DNA of 64,000 nucleotides from Lavandula angustifolia. Taxonomy: Eukaryota; Streptophyta; Magnoliopsida; Lamiales; Lamiaceae. Below, in pieces: positions 12,184-22,778 of the stretch. The stretch covers positions 28,236,313-28,300,312 of the forward strand of contig CM054817.1 of the NCBI GenBank assembly GCA_028984105.1. The letters run 5' to 3'. The stretch's first letter is position 1; the number at the start of each line of letters is the position of its first letter. Made by a program: the position numbers and the translations under genes. The notes below the pieces were generated by a model. That model was not told the DNA's origin. It searched no databases and worked only from the letters and a program-made list of their open reading frames with translations.

Positions 12184-12306
12184 TACAAGATATTACTAGT
12201 GAAGTTATTTACCATAATATAGTTGCCACCGACAAGCCGAAAATGGGTAGCATTTGAAATTATTAGAAATAAAAATGGGGGAAAAGGAAAGTGGGCAGTA
12301 AAAACC

Positions 12307-12466
12307 GGAAAATTCTATCCTAGACCCGGTCCACAACTTAAGTTGTGGACCCGGTGGTTATAAAACATGCCACTTAAGATGTTATTAAAATAAAAAAATT
12401 CAAAAAACACACAACTCTAATCCTACACCACAGGTCTACAAGACCGGGTCTAGGATAGAATTTTCC
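12307..12466. mobile_element. Mutator-type MITE with perfect 9-bp target-site duplication
   Basis: A 160-bp element whose ends GGAAAATTCTATCCTAGACC and its reverse complement at the right match for more than 20 bases. The flanks GTAAAAACC (12298..12306 and 12467..12475) are identical 9-mers, the length produced by Mutator-like transposases. A further palindrome (CCACAACTTAAGTTGTGG) lies inside. It looks young because both repeats and duplication are intact. Confidence 0.85.
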
Positions 12467-12475
12467 GTAAAAACC

Positions 12476-13169
12476 CCATTGCCCATACCTAAACAACAAA
12501 GCATTAGGTATTAGGTACAGGTACGATGTACGAGCTCAAGATAGCCTTATCCTTAAATGTTCCTCAGACCCACATAAATTTTACTATGTTGCCTCTTCAA
12601 CTTTTTTTAACCATATATATATTTTTTAATAGTCATAAGATTAAGTGTATTGCTTATTGCAAAATAAAAAACTAAAGTAATTTAGATAGAGGCGGAGATC
12701 AATCACTTTTGATTATTACTACTATTTGCAAGTAATTTAAAATAGAATAATTAATAAAATTTATCATCTACTTTTCGTATAATATTCATATTGATCGTCT
12801 ATTTTTTATGGTTTCATACAAGCTTAAACATCTTAATACTGTCGCCACGCTCATCCCTCCACATTTTCCATAACATTTAAATTAGTCATCGAAGCCTATA
12901 CTAGCATATTCATTCTCTCATCTTCGCCATTTTCTCTTAAATTTTAATATTGTAACAGAGTTAATGCTCAGAGAAAATCATGTCACGAAAGGGAAGACGA
13001 ATATATTTAATATATAACTTAATTGAAAGATAGCGAATCAATTTAAATATTATGGAAAATGTAGAGAAGTGAGTGTGATGGTATAATCCAATTTTTTTTT
13101 AAATAATTGAGTAAATAAATTTGATGATTACTTAGTTCTTTTTTTTTTGGATTTTTTTATTCAAATGAG
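12476..13169. other. Intergenic DNA, nothing recognised
   Basis: AT-rich sequence with no coding-like open frame or transposon end. Confidence 0.4.
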
Positions 13170-13385
13170 TTCTTTTTTTTTATTTTTTATTTGAGGAAAT
13201 CGCAGCCGCTATCTTCGGTGCGCTCTGGATAAATCTCAACTCCTTGTGCAGTAGCCTGCAAACCACACAGGAGATTAAATCACCCTCAGGTGACAGACTC
13301 ACACAGAATGACGTCAGTAAGAATTGAATCCATAACCTGTCGGTCCCGGAAAACCTCACCTCAGCCACTCTACCATCCCCTCTAT
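13170..13385 (-). mobile_element. SINE copy, reverse orientation
   Basis: Same family as 351..571. Poly-T (the tail) lies at the left, followed by the GCCGCTATCTTCGGTGCGC body, with the tRNA-like head at the right (box B complement near 13325..13335). It sits about 0.8 kb upstream of the MYB start. Confidence 0.75.
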
Positions 13386-14030
13386 GTAGCGGGACTATTC
13401 AACTGAGTTCTTGCTCCTAGGGAGGAAGGTAGCAGGAAGTGCGGGATTGATTACCTGTATCCGTACAACCCTCACCGGCTAATCCCAGTAAATCTTTATT
13501 ATTATTCGAATTAAGAAATTAAACTGATTTACAGGCTGTACTGACAGGACTGCAGTAATGATTCGCCCTCAGATTCGGCGACCAATCTTGTCGTTTTCCG
13601 CCACCTCATCAATTCCGTGCGGCCGTCCTCTTTCGCATTTAGATTTGTTTTAAATTATTGAGGTAAAAAAAGGTTAAAAACGGGGAGACGGTAAAATTTC
13701 TTTTACCAGAAAAGGAAAATGCCGTCCAGCCTGTCTATACAACTATATGGAGTAAATATAATTACTATAGTTATAAATATTATTAATATATTTAATTCAA
13801 TTTATTTTAAAAGTTAAAAGAAAGTAGAAAAAAAGTGGGGAGAGGGTGAAGTTTACGGCAGTAAAGTGGGAGTGTGGGTGAAAAAAAAGGAGAGGATGCG
13901 TATGTGTAGATGAGAGTAGATATGGATGTGACGCGTGTCCGTTAGCCAGCTGTATCCCAATACACCCCAAATTCAACCGCTTCTTCCTTTCCCCTAACCA
14001 TCTTCTCTCTCCTCCTCCTCTCTCTCTACC

Positions 14031-14040
14031 CTATATATAA
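14031..14040 (+). promoter_or_regulatory. Probable TATA box of the MYB gene
   Basis: CTATATATAA follows directly on a pyrimidine patch (about 13981..14028, CTCTCTCC-rich) and lies about 163 bp before the MYB start codon, which fits a plant core promoter with a leader of roughly 130 bp. Confidence 0.65.
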
Positions 14041-14152
14041 ATCACCCTTCCCCAGCTTGACTCGTTATATGAATTCTCCTCCTCTCAACCAAGAATCAAA
14101 CCCCAACTGAAAAAAATAATCCAATCTTGACTTCCGGTTGATTTTTTTCTGA

Positions 14153-14196
<44 letters not shown>
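14153..14196 (+). repeat. (GA)n microsatellite in the MYB 5' leader
   Basis: About 18 GA units end seven bases before the MYB start codon. GA tracts in plant 5' leaders are common and bind BPC-type GAGA factors (family knowledge). A role here is inference. Confidence 0.85.
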
Positions 14197-14200
<4 letters not shown>

Positions 14201-14202
14201 AA

Positions 14203-15153
14203 ATGGCTTTGAGTGGAAGTATTAGTAGTCAGATGAAAATGGATATGGATCGGATCAAGGGTCCGTGGAGTCCCGAAGAAGACGAGCTTCTACAGCAGCT
14301 GGTGCAGAAGCACGGCCCGAGGAACTGGTCGCTGATCAGCAAGTCGATCCCGGGGCGGTCGGGGAAGAGCTGCCGCCTGCGGTGGTGCAACCAGCTCTCG
14401 CCGCAGGTGGAGCACCGCGCCTTCACGGCGGAGGAGGACGACACCATCGTCCGGGCCCACGCCAAGTTCGGCAACAAGTGGGCCACCATAGCCCGACTCC
14501 TGTCGGGCCGGACAGACAACGCGATTAAGAACCACTGGAACTCCACGCTCAAGCGCAAGTGCGGCACCATGAGCTCCGACGGCGGCGGCGACGGTTCTCC
14601 GCGTCCCTTGAAGAGATCCGTTAGTGCCGGGTCGGGCGGAGCCGTATCCGGTTTGTATTTGAGTCCGGGTAGTCCATCCAGATCCGAATCGAGCCACTGC
14701 AGCGTGCCCGCTCCGCAAGTTTATAGACCGGTTGCGTGGACCGGCGCTATTTTGCCGCCGCAGATGGAAACGACGTCTTCTTCTTCAGCCAACGATCCGC
14801 CGACTAGTCTCAGCCTCTCTCTTCCCGGAATCGAGTCAACCAATCATAAATCAGAGTCAATTAAATCAAATCCCATCCAATTGCTGCCGATTTCGACTCC
14901 GACTCCGACTCCCCCGCCCACTCAACCACAAACCCTTGCTATTGCGGAGGCCCCGCCGCATCTCCATCAAAACCAGCAAGACAAGGTTTTTACGCCGTTC
15001 AGCGCGGAACTGATGACGGTGATGCAGGAGATGATCCGCGCGGAGGTGAGGAGCTACATGATCGGATTAGGGCAGCAGCAGCAACGAATTCAAATTCAGC
15101 AGCAGCAGCTGAATCATCATAATCATCAGCTTCAGTATCAAAAAAGGGGATGA
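14203..15153 (+). CDS. R2R3-MYB transcription factor, subgroup 22 (MYB44/70/73/77-like), C-terminus frameshifted
   Basis: An intronless 316-residue reading frame encoding a DNA-binding MYB. The R2 repeat (about 19-66, starting KGPWSPEEDELL) and the R3 repeat (about 71-118, ending DNAIKNHWNSTLKRK) are complete. Subgroup-22 signatures follow: SGLYLSPGSP (149-158), an EAR-type repression motif LSLSL (203-207) and ELMTVMQEMIRAEVRSYM (269-286). Members act in stress, ABA/auxin and stomatal responses, so a stress-linked nuclear regulator is likely. The frame ends abruptly at QYQKRG. One base further on, an open frame (15147..15236) encodes GFRNAAMNRVGVSRID, the family's conserved last motif. The A6G4 run at 15140..15149 therefore carries a one-base loss, or a sequencing error. 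The start is chosen because it is the first ATG after the leader and places R2 at the usual distance. A GA-rich leader and TATA box precede it. Confidence 0.92.
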   Translation: MALSGSISSQMKMDMDRIKGPWSPEEDELLQQLVQKHGPRNWSLISKSIPGRSGKSCRLRWCNQLSPQVEHRAFTAEEDDTIVRAHAKFGNKWATIARLLSGRTDNAIKNHWNSTLKRKCGTMSSDGGGDGSPRPLKRSVSAGSGGAVSGLYLSPGSPSRSESSHCSVPAPQVYRPVAWTGAILPPQMETTSSSSANDPPTSLSLSLPGIESTNHKSESIKSNPIQLLPISTPTPTPPPTQPQTLAIAEAPPHLHQNQQDKVFTPFSAELMTVMQEMIRAEVRSYMIGLGQQQQRIQIQQQQLNHHNHQLQYQKRG

Positions 15154-15236
15154 ACATGTGCATGCAGCAGGCGAATGTGAGTGAGGGTTTCAGGAATGCC
15201 GCCATGAATCGCGTCGGAGTCAGCCGAATTGATTGA

Positions 15237-15586
15237 TTGGTTGATTGTGTTTCTGTGTTTGTTTTTTTTTCGTCCGCCCAAATGATAAAACCAGAGAGTG
15301 ATGAAGGAAAGGAGAGAGAAGGAAACGATCTCTGTTTCTTGCTTAATAGTAGAGTTTTAGTTTTCTCGAGAAAAAAATGGCCAAAAAAGAAATAATTTTG
15401 GTTAATGTACAGTTGGTTAAAGAGGAGGGAGATGAGTAGAGAAAGAAGTTGAGAGAAAGAAAGAAAAATATAAAATTAAAAAATGAAATGAAGTAAATAA
15501 GTTTTGATCAAGTCTTTGTCTTTTTCGTTCATTTTCTTTGCTCACTTTCATTTTGATTTGTCTCATCTTCTACGTGAAAAAAAAAG
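15237..15586 (+). other. 3' region of the MYB gene
   Basis: AT-rich probable 3' untranslated region and downstream flank with no other feature, ending at a SINE. Confidence 0.4.
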
Positions 15587-15798
15587 TCCCATTGGGATGG
15601 CCTAGCGGTTGAGGTGGGTGGCACGGGACCGATAGGTCCTGACCGCTAGGTGTTGCCTGTCACCCTGTCACATTAAGGGTGGTTGAACCCTCCTGTGTGG
15701 TTTGCATGCTACTGCATAAGGAGCGTGGTTTATCCATTGCGCACCGAAGGATAGCGGCTGCGGGTTCTATGAATCAAAAAAAAAAAAAAAAAAAAAAG
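15587..15798 (+). mobile_element. SINE copy with poly-A tail
   Basis: Same family as 351..571. It has the GTCCCATTGGGATGGCCTAG head, a body with GTGTGGTTTGCATGCTACTG, and a tail of about 20 A. Bases around box B are deleted relative to the full-length copy. It lies about 430 bp downstream of the MYB stop. Confidence 0.8.
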
Positions 15799-15799
15799 A

Positions 15800-16260
15800 A
15801 GGAAATGGAAACGTTTTGTTTCGTTTTCTATTTCGATTTGTCCCAATTCTCATTTCTCATTTATTCCTCAACTAAACATTTTTTTTTTAAATCCGTCGTT
15901 TTTCTCGTATTTAACAATTTTTCTTAATGTATGTGCAAAATAGAAATGGGACATGTTTTGTCTCACTTTTTTATTTCGGTTTATCCAATTTCTCATTTAT
16001 CTTGTGTCATATGGAGAATGGCAATCCTTTTATTCCTCAATTAACCACTTTTTTTTTTTTTTAAATCCGTTATTTTTTTCATATTTGACAATTTTTCTTA
16101 ATATACATGCAAAATAAAAATGGGACACGTTTTGTCTCGCTTTCTATTTCGGTTTATCCCATCTCTAATTTATCTTGTTTCATATGAAAAATGGTAATCT
16201 TTTTATTCCACGACTAACCACTTCTTTTTCTGGGATCAGTCATTTTTCTCATATCTAATA
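15800..16260. repeat. Tandem repeat, about 145-175 bp unit, roughly 2.7 copies
   Basis: The phrase GTTTTGTYTCRYTTTCTATTTCG recurs near 15807, 15953 and 16128. Each occurrence is followed by ATCCGTYRTTTTTCTCATAT-like and TCATATGRARAATGG-like blocks. The copies are degenerate, the repeat is non-coding and its origin is unknown. Confidence 0.6.
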
Positions 16261-16556
16261 CTCCCTCCGTCCCGCTATTTGTGGCTCAATTGGTTTCGGC
16301 ATGAGAATTAAGAGAGTAGATGATAAAGTATGAGAGAGAGAGTAGGTGATAAAGTATGAGAGAGAAGGTGAGTAAGATAGTGAGAGAGTATGAGATAAAT
16401 GATGATAAAGTAGGAGAGAGAATGTAATAAAGTAGGAGAGAGAAGATGATAAAGTAGAAGATATGATAATAATTTTTTACCAAATTAGGAAAGTAACCAC
16501 AAATAATGGGACACCTATTTCGGAAAAGTGAGCCACAAATAGTGGGACGAAGGGAG
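16261..16556. mobile_element. Stowaway-type MITE
   Basis: CTCCCTCCGTCCCGCTATTT at the left and AGTGGGACGAAGGGAG at the right with TA flanks. The core is GAGAGAGTA/GATAAAGTA-rich. Another right-end motif (GGGACGGAGGGAG, about 16606..16618) follows as debris. Confidence 0.8.
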
Positions 16557-17167
16557 TAATTCTTCTTAATAGACGTAAAAAAAAAAGAAATGAGACGCGT
16601 TCGTTGGGACGGAGGGAGTATTGTTTATAATTTGTGGAAGGGAAAGTTAATGAGTGGAGTGGTGGTGCAGACTGATGATATTTTTTGGTAGATTGAAAAT
16701 GCCTTGGAATTTTTCTTATCCTCCTTCATATTTACTGCACCACTGGAAAAGATCAGAGAAGTAAATGCAGATTGAGTCATACACAGTTGAGATATTGGCC
16801 TTTTCTGGACCATCAAATTAATAAGGTGGTTACATTATTGCAGGGGAAATATCTTCAAGAACAAAAACAAGTAAAATATCATGAAATTTATTATTATTAT
16901 TAATATATATTCACAAGTGCAAAAGGCTGATCTTATTGAACCCTAGAGCCAATTAAAATTGAAAAAAAAAAAACAAAAATAAAAAGTTGGTGTAGCTATG
17001 ACAGTTTTGGCTGCATGGTGACACTCTCCAAGGGTAGAAGAAGAGATTTCAATTTGTGAAGAAGTTGGAGAAGATGATGCTTCCATGACCATGTTGGGGT
17101 GTTCAGAGCTCGGATGGAGTTGAGGCAAACAAGAAGAGTCCCTCCTTCGTGGAGCAGCACCTGAATA

Positions 17168-17345
17168 TACAGTTAAACCTTGATAAAGTAATATTTGATA
17201 GAGCAATAATATCGTTTACATAATAATTTCTTCCTGTTCCAATATTGTAAATGCACTAAATTCATGTTCGATAAAGTAATAACCTCGTTGAATGAATACC
17301 TTTTTTCCGATCTCAAGGTTATTACTTTATCAAGGTCTAACTGTA
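17168..17345. mobile_element. MITE of the TACAGTTAAACC family in an HMA1 intron
   Basis: The ends TACAGTTAAACCTTGATAAA and TTTATCAAGGTCTAACTGTA are inverted repeats. The interior repeats GATAAAGTAATA several times. Seven members occur in the window (17.2, 18.1, 19.0, 31.9, 35.3, 40.0 and 48.0 kb). The superfamily is undetermined because the target-site duplication is unclear. Confidence 0.75.
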
Positions 17346-17689
17346 CACAAAAACATACTCATCAAAACTAACGAGATAAATTTCGATTTTGGTCATCTAG
17401 TGCGGTAACTCAAAAAATCAGCAGTAAAAGAAAAGGGATGCGTGAAGTCACATAGATAAAAAACGAACACATGCCACATTATATGACAAAAAACCGAGAT
17501 TTTATCGCTTGTCAACCAAGGAAGATATTCGTAATGAAGAAACTTACTGTGAGCCAAAGAGGTATGACTCCTAGAACTGATGTGAGAGAGGCCAAGAAGA
17601 TGCTAGACAATGCAAGTGCAACGTTTTGCTTAACCTGCATGTAGATTAAGCATGAATAACATTATTATAAAAAAAAGGGGAAACAAATA

Positions 17690-17887
17690 CTCCCTTGGTC
17701 CCAATAAACATGACTTGTATTCCTTTTCGGACTGTTCCATTATGGTTGTCTTGTTTCCGAAAAAATGAAAGAATTTGTGGACTACAGTCACTTAAATAAG
17801 TGGACCCATCACTTGAACACATTTTCATCTACTTTCTTAATTTCCGTGCCAGAAACAAACTAGCCATGTTTATTGGGACGGTAGGAG
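17690..17887. mobile_element. Stowaway-type MITE in an HMA1 intron
   Basis: Left end CTCCCTTGGTCCCAATAAAC and right end TTATTGGGACGGTAGGAG with TA flanks, in the intron between exons 10 and 11. Confidence 0.7.
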
Positions 17888-18147
17888 TACGAAAGAAGGG
17901 GAAAAAAAGAAAGGAATACCAAAGTAGTAGTCTGTCTTGATTTAGCAATGCAGAATGGAACCCCAGAAATATTGTCTTGAAGCAAAAGCACATCAGCAAC
18001 AGCTACGGCAGTTGCACTCGCGCGGGCTGCTAGAACAATGCCCACAGTCGCAGCAGCCAACGCGGGTGCGTCGTTAATACCATCACCCACCATGATGAGG
18101 CCTCCACCTTCATATACATTTTTCGATATTCAAGAGATTCTTATATA

Positions 18148-18296
18148 ATTAAACCTCGATAAAGTAATATTCGATAAAATAATAATCTCACTTAGATAAT
18201 AATTTTTCTTCTGATTCTAATATTAGTCAATGCATTAAAATCATGTTCGATAAAGTAATAACCTCGTTAAATGAATATTTTTTTTCCAAACTGTAC
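18148..18296. mobile_element. Internally deleted TACAGTTAAACC-family MITE beside the HMA1 exon loss
   Basis: Begins at AATTAAACCTCGATAAAGTA and keeps the shared interior as far as AATGAATATTTTTTTTCC, then jumps directly to the terminal AACTGTA. The usual TTATTACTTTATCG arm is therefore missing. It lies exactly where the conserved segment between exons 9 and 10 should be. Confidence 0.7.
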
Positions 18297-19007
18297 GAAT
18301 GGGGATTTAAGAACTAAGAAGGGATACCCGTATCTCTCGAAATACTTTTGCCACCCTCCATGCGCTCAACTCATGGTCGCCGGTTAGCATCATAACGCGG
18401 AGGTTTCCATCGTTCTGTAGCGACTTTATGACGTCGGAAGAGTCAGCACGAGGCTTATCTTCAAAGTGAAACAGAGTAACCTGCACATGAGAGGGAACAT
18501 GATAAGATACTACGTGATTCGACTACCAGTTTGACGAATAATTCGCAACCTTATTGTTGACTGAAAGAGCAGCACGAACGAAGTCGCCTCCGTAAGAAGA
18601 AGAACTAACTGCCTCTCTGATTACTCTTGATTCATCATCTGATTTGAAAAGGGAAGTGATGTACTCCACGGAGCCGATTGAAGCTTTCAATGATCTACCA
18701 CTTCCAAACCCTGGCTATAACAAACAGAATCACGGTAGAATTAGTCGAACAGTTTGGTTTTTTACGTAATTAATCCATCTGCTATAATAACGTAATGTTT
18801 AGAATGGAAATAATCCACGAATTGGGAAACTACCTCAACGCTAGATATTGTCGCGAAAAGCCCTCTACCGGGAAGATTCTCGAAACTTTCAACAGACACC
18901 GGAGGGAGATCCTCCCAATGCTATGATCCACAACCGCTCTGCACCAGAAACAAATCAAGAGTACGACTCAATTAAAAAGCCGGAAAAACCAGTATGTTTA
19001 AGCAACA

Positions 19008-19171
19008 ATACAATTAAACCTCAATAAAGTAATATTCGATAGAGTAATAATCTTGCTTAGATAATAATTTCTTCCCGTCTCAATACTGGTCAATGCACTA
19101 AACTCATGTTCGATAAAGTAATAATTTTTTTTTTCCGATCTCAATGTTATTACTTTGTCGAAATTTAACTG
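19008..19171. mobile_element. TACAGTTAAACC-family MITE in an HMA1 intron
   Basis: Ends TACAATTAAACCTCAATAAA and ACTTTGTCGAAATTTAACTG, in the intron between exons 6 and 7. Confidence 0.75.
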
Positions 19172-19807
19172 TATCTTCTTAGTTCAGAAACTTGAAGCAG
19201 GTTCAATTGGCAACATTAGATACTCAGTGATGCTCGAATTCCATCTCAAACGTTGAGAACAAATTCTTACAGTTAGGGGCATATACCTTCCGATTGGGTG
19301 AGTAGTGCCCTTCTCCATCGCAGCAGCCACTGCGAGAGCTTCTTCCTCACAGCTGGGTACGCAACACAGAGCATCTTGTTTCTTGTGGTCGTTAACGTGC
19401 CCTAGTATTGGCTCGATTGCTTTGCACATGAATTCACCGGTGGTCAATGTACCGGTTTTATCGAATCCAATATTTCCGCATGAAGCCAGTGAATCGAGGA
19501 CATGACCACCCTTAAGTAAGATTCCCTGTCGAAAAGATGGATGCTTACGACGATCTCAAAATCGAAACAACAAGATCACACATCTGCCGAAAATAAGCAC
19601 ATAATTTCATAAGCTTTTGGAAATCATTTTTATCGAATCATTCTGCTCAAATAGTTAAAACAAAATATACGTAGTCTCGCTACGCAAGGCTTAGAAACTT
19701 TATTTTCTGTGAGTAGAACAAGTTAAACTCTGTAGACTGCAGAGCTTTCATACTGTAATTCATACATTGTTGTTTAAGCAAATACATTGAGATAAACTAA
19801 TCAAATA

Positions 19808-20110
19808 CTCCCTCCGTTCCGCTCTAAGTGACCCATTTCTTTTCAGCGCGAGAATTAAGAAAGTGGATAATAAAGTATGAGAAATGAGTAGATAATAAAG
19901 TAAGAGAGAGAAGATTAGTAGGATAGTGAGAGACTGAGAGAGTGAATGATAAAGCAGGAGAGATAAATTATAAAGTATAAGAGAGAAATGATAAAGTAAG
20001 GAGAATTTGTGATTTTTTTTTAAAAAGTTATTTCCTTTTTTGGAAATAGGTAGCTTGAAATGAGACGTCCTAAAAAGGGAAACAAATCACTTGAAATTGG
20101 ACGGAGGGAT
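19808..20110. mobile_element. Stowaway-type MITE in an HMA1 intron
   Basis: CTCCCTCCGTTCCGCTCTAA at the left and TTGGACGGAGGGAT at the right, with TA flanks. It ends about 45 bp from the apparent splice donor of exon 5, close to the abnormal end of that exon. Confidence 0.8.
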
Positions 20111-21267
20111 TAAGCTTATTTGAATTCAAGCCTACGGTAATAAAGAACATGTTACCGACGGTAATAAATGTAACGTGAGCGACAAATAGGTAGCACAAGA
20201 ACTAATTGCAGTTGCATATACTAATGGTGTTACAGCCAATGCACAGGGTGATGCAGCTACCGTAAGCCCCAATGCACGGTATACCGATCCTCTGCAAACT
20301 AGAGAACGAAGTAAAATTAACGAAAGCTAACTAATAACGAAAGACCAAATAAACACCCCGAAGAAGAAAAAAAACGTTTTCCAGTGACTAAAAATTCACT
20401 AATGGCCAAGTTTAAAGAGAATCGGAAGCAGATTATACCTGCTGTACTGAGAAATGGCCACTTAAAGAGAACTGGCCCCAACAATGCAACGGCAGCAGAT
20501 AAAATTATAACTGCTCTGCTGTACTGCTCGCCAAACTTATCGAGCCATCTTTGAAGCTTCGGTTTACTCTGCTGAGCTTCTTCAGTCAATTGCACTATTC
20601 TATTCAGTGTCGACTCTTTCCGTGTCTTTTTCGCCTAAATTGAACTCGTAATAGTGGATACGATATCAGATCGAAAACAAACTTCTATTTCAAATTCTCG
20701 ACCATCAAACTGTTTCAAAAACTAAAAGAGACCAATAACAAGAGATTGCAGTAGCAATTGGGTTCTAGTAAGCAACAATCGGTACGGAAGTCTACTCCGT
20801 AAGCAAGGGAAGGATCGGAAAAGAAAAGGCAAAAAGCATACCTTTACAATCATCACACCATCAAGGTTTCTTGCACCGCCAGGAATGCTGTCCCCAACCG
20901 TTTTTTCGACGGGTTTAGTTTCTCCAGTCAAGTGCTCTACAGTAACAGTTGAACTGCCTTGGGAAACTTCACAGTCCACCGTAACGGACTGCACGTAATG
21001 AATATTAACAATACAGTGATTCCAGATGAATTCATACAAATTGGAATCTTTTGAAAGGCTCAGAACATTAAACAGCAATTCGTAGTGGTCTGCATCACAA
21101 ATTACTCGAATAATCCTATAACATCACCTATGATTCACAAACTACATATTAGAAGGTGACTATCTCAAGCTCAAGGTTTTGGATGATAACACAAGCTTAG
21201 GCCCGTATAATACGCGAAACAAAAGATCGAATACCAACACTCGAGTAAGCTATCAGTGCATATAATA

Positions 21268-21458
21268 CTCCCTCCGTCCTACTAAAAACGACGCGTTTTA
21301 CTTATTGGGCCGTCGCAATAGAAACGACGCGTTTCCTAAAGTGGTAAAGATTGTATGGATCACAATTAACTACTAAAACGTCAAACAATCTAAACCACAT
21401 GACACCACTGCATTGATTCCCGCGCCCAAAAGTGTCGTTTCTAATGGGACGAAGGGAG
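21268..21458. mobile_element. Stowaway-type MITE, AACGACGCGTTT subfamily, in an HMA1 intron
   Basis: CTCCCTCCGTCC at the left and GGGACGAAGGGAG at the right, TA flanks. It contains the repeated AACGACGCGTTT motif. It lies in the long intron between exons 2 and 3. Confidence 0.75.
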
Positions 21459-21474
21459 TATTTCCTATGTAATT

Positions 21475-21775
21475 CTCCCTCCGTCCCATTATTTCTAACT
21501 CGCTTTCCTTATTGGGACGTCCCATTATTTCTAACTCAGTCTCAGTTTGGCAAATAATTAAATCCTACTTTTTCATCTTCTATCTCATACTTTATATATT
21601 CTATTATTTTCTCACTCACTTTCTCTTTCACTATCCGACTCATATGCTTTCTAATACTTTTCCCTCTTTCTCTTCTACTTTATCATTATTTTTTTACTTT
21701 ATCCTCTCTCATACTTTATCATCTAATTCCCATGTCGAAAAGAAATGAGTCGGGAATAATGAGACTGAGGAGTAG
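21475..21775. mobile_element. Stowaway-type MITE in an HMA1 intron
   Basis: Left end CTCCCTCCGTCCCATTATTT. The right end is decayed (GAGACTGAGGAG). It is adjacent to the MITE at 21268..21458. The core has TACTTTAT/CTCTC repeats as in 9613..9925. Confidence 0.65.
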
Positions 21776-22778
21776 TATTAACCATAGTATAAAGATTTAC
21801 AAGAAAGTGATAAAAACACAAACCTCACCAGCTTTGACCAGAACAAATGCTCCTAATTCCAAATCATTCACTGGAACTTTATGGTACTTCAAATCAGAGA
21901 AACTTGGATTAATCCCACTCTCCACATCCAACACAAGAGCAAAATCTGGATGGTTCTCTTTCAATTCCTTCACATCAATCATAGACCTGCTTGTAAAGTA
22001 GTCCTCTGCAATATGAGCCAAATTGAACATGGCCAAAAGCAATCCACCTTCCAAAGCATTCCCCATGAAAACCGACGCAAATGCGGCCAACGCCATCAGC
22101 ACGTGAATGTTAATCTTCCCATCCGCAATGTCAAACGCCGCATCGAACGACGCCGATATCTGTTCATCGCAACAACATAAGGCGTGGATTCTGGGACGAT
22201 GATTGGATCCAATCAGCTGAAATAGTTAGTTGTTAATTAATAATTACCCCAACGAGAGGGAAGGCGATGGCGCTGAAGGCGTACTGAAGAGGCTTGACGG
22301 CGGGATTGGGGAGCAAGTACGGGGAGGCGGCGGCGGAAAGGAGGAGAGCGGTGGCGCAGCAGCAGAGCTTCAAATGCTCGCGTAAGAAGCTTGCTAGGTC
22401 GGTCCACTTTATAGCCTCCGCAAATTTAAGGAATGCTTGCTGAGATTTCGTCGATTTAGCATCGCAACCGCCGTGATTGTGACAACAGTGGTGGTGGTGA
22501 TGATCGGAGTTATCGTGGTGGTGGTGATCGGAATCATGGCGGTGGGAGTCGGCGGAGCATTTAATTAGGGCAAAATTGGGGATTGCGCGGTGGGGAATTG
22601 GGGGTTTGCGATTTAGGGGAAACAAAGTATTGTGGTTGAATTTGAGTTTGAATTTTCTGATTTTGCTGGAGGTGGAGGGCAAGTGTGAGTTAACGCTGAA
22701 CAACAGAGCTTCCATGGAAGAACAACCCGAGGAGAGAGAGAGAAGCAAATCAATTAATACGATCGACGAAGAAAAGTA

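Larger units (their letters stand above)
16996..22748 (-). pseudogene. HMA1: Chloroplast heavy-metal P1B-type ATPase HMA1, damaged copy
   Basis: HMA1 is a chloroplast-envelope metal-transporting ATPase. Exons (minus): 22248..22748, 21824..22159, 20842..20988, 20439..20634, 20156..20298, 19287..19525, 18834..18938, 18550..18714, 18346..18480, 17920..about 18130, 17548..17634, 16996..17160. Visible features, in order: transit-like N-terminus, His-rich metal region (DHHHHDNSDHHHHHCC), LTGETKP actuator loop, SPC transmembrane ion site, DKTGTLTTG phosphorylation site (exon 6), TGDH and GDGINDAPAL. Lesions: exon 7 lacks one base near 18912, between codons for HSIG and DLPPV, so the frame breaks. 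The start of exon 10, which should encode the hinge and the conserved PEDK segment, is missing next to a MITE at 18148..18296. Exon 5 runs on into about 11 unusual residues before its donor. The start could be the ATG at 22748 or at 22715. Either it is a pseudogene, or some defects are assembly errors. Confidence 0.85.
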
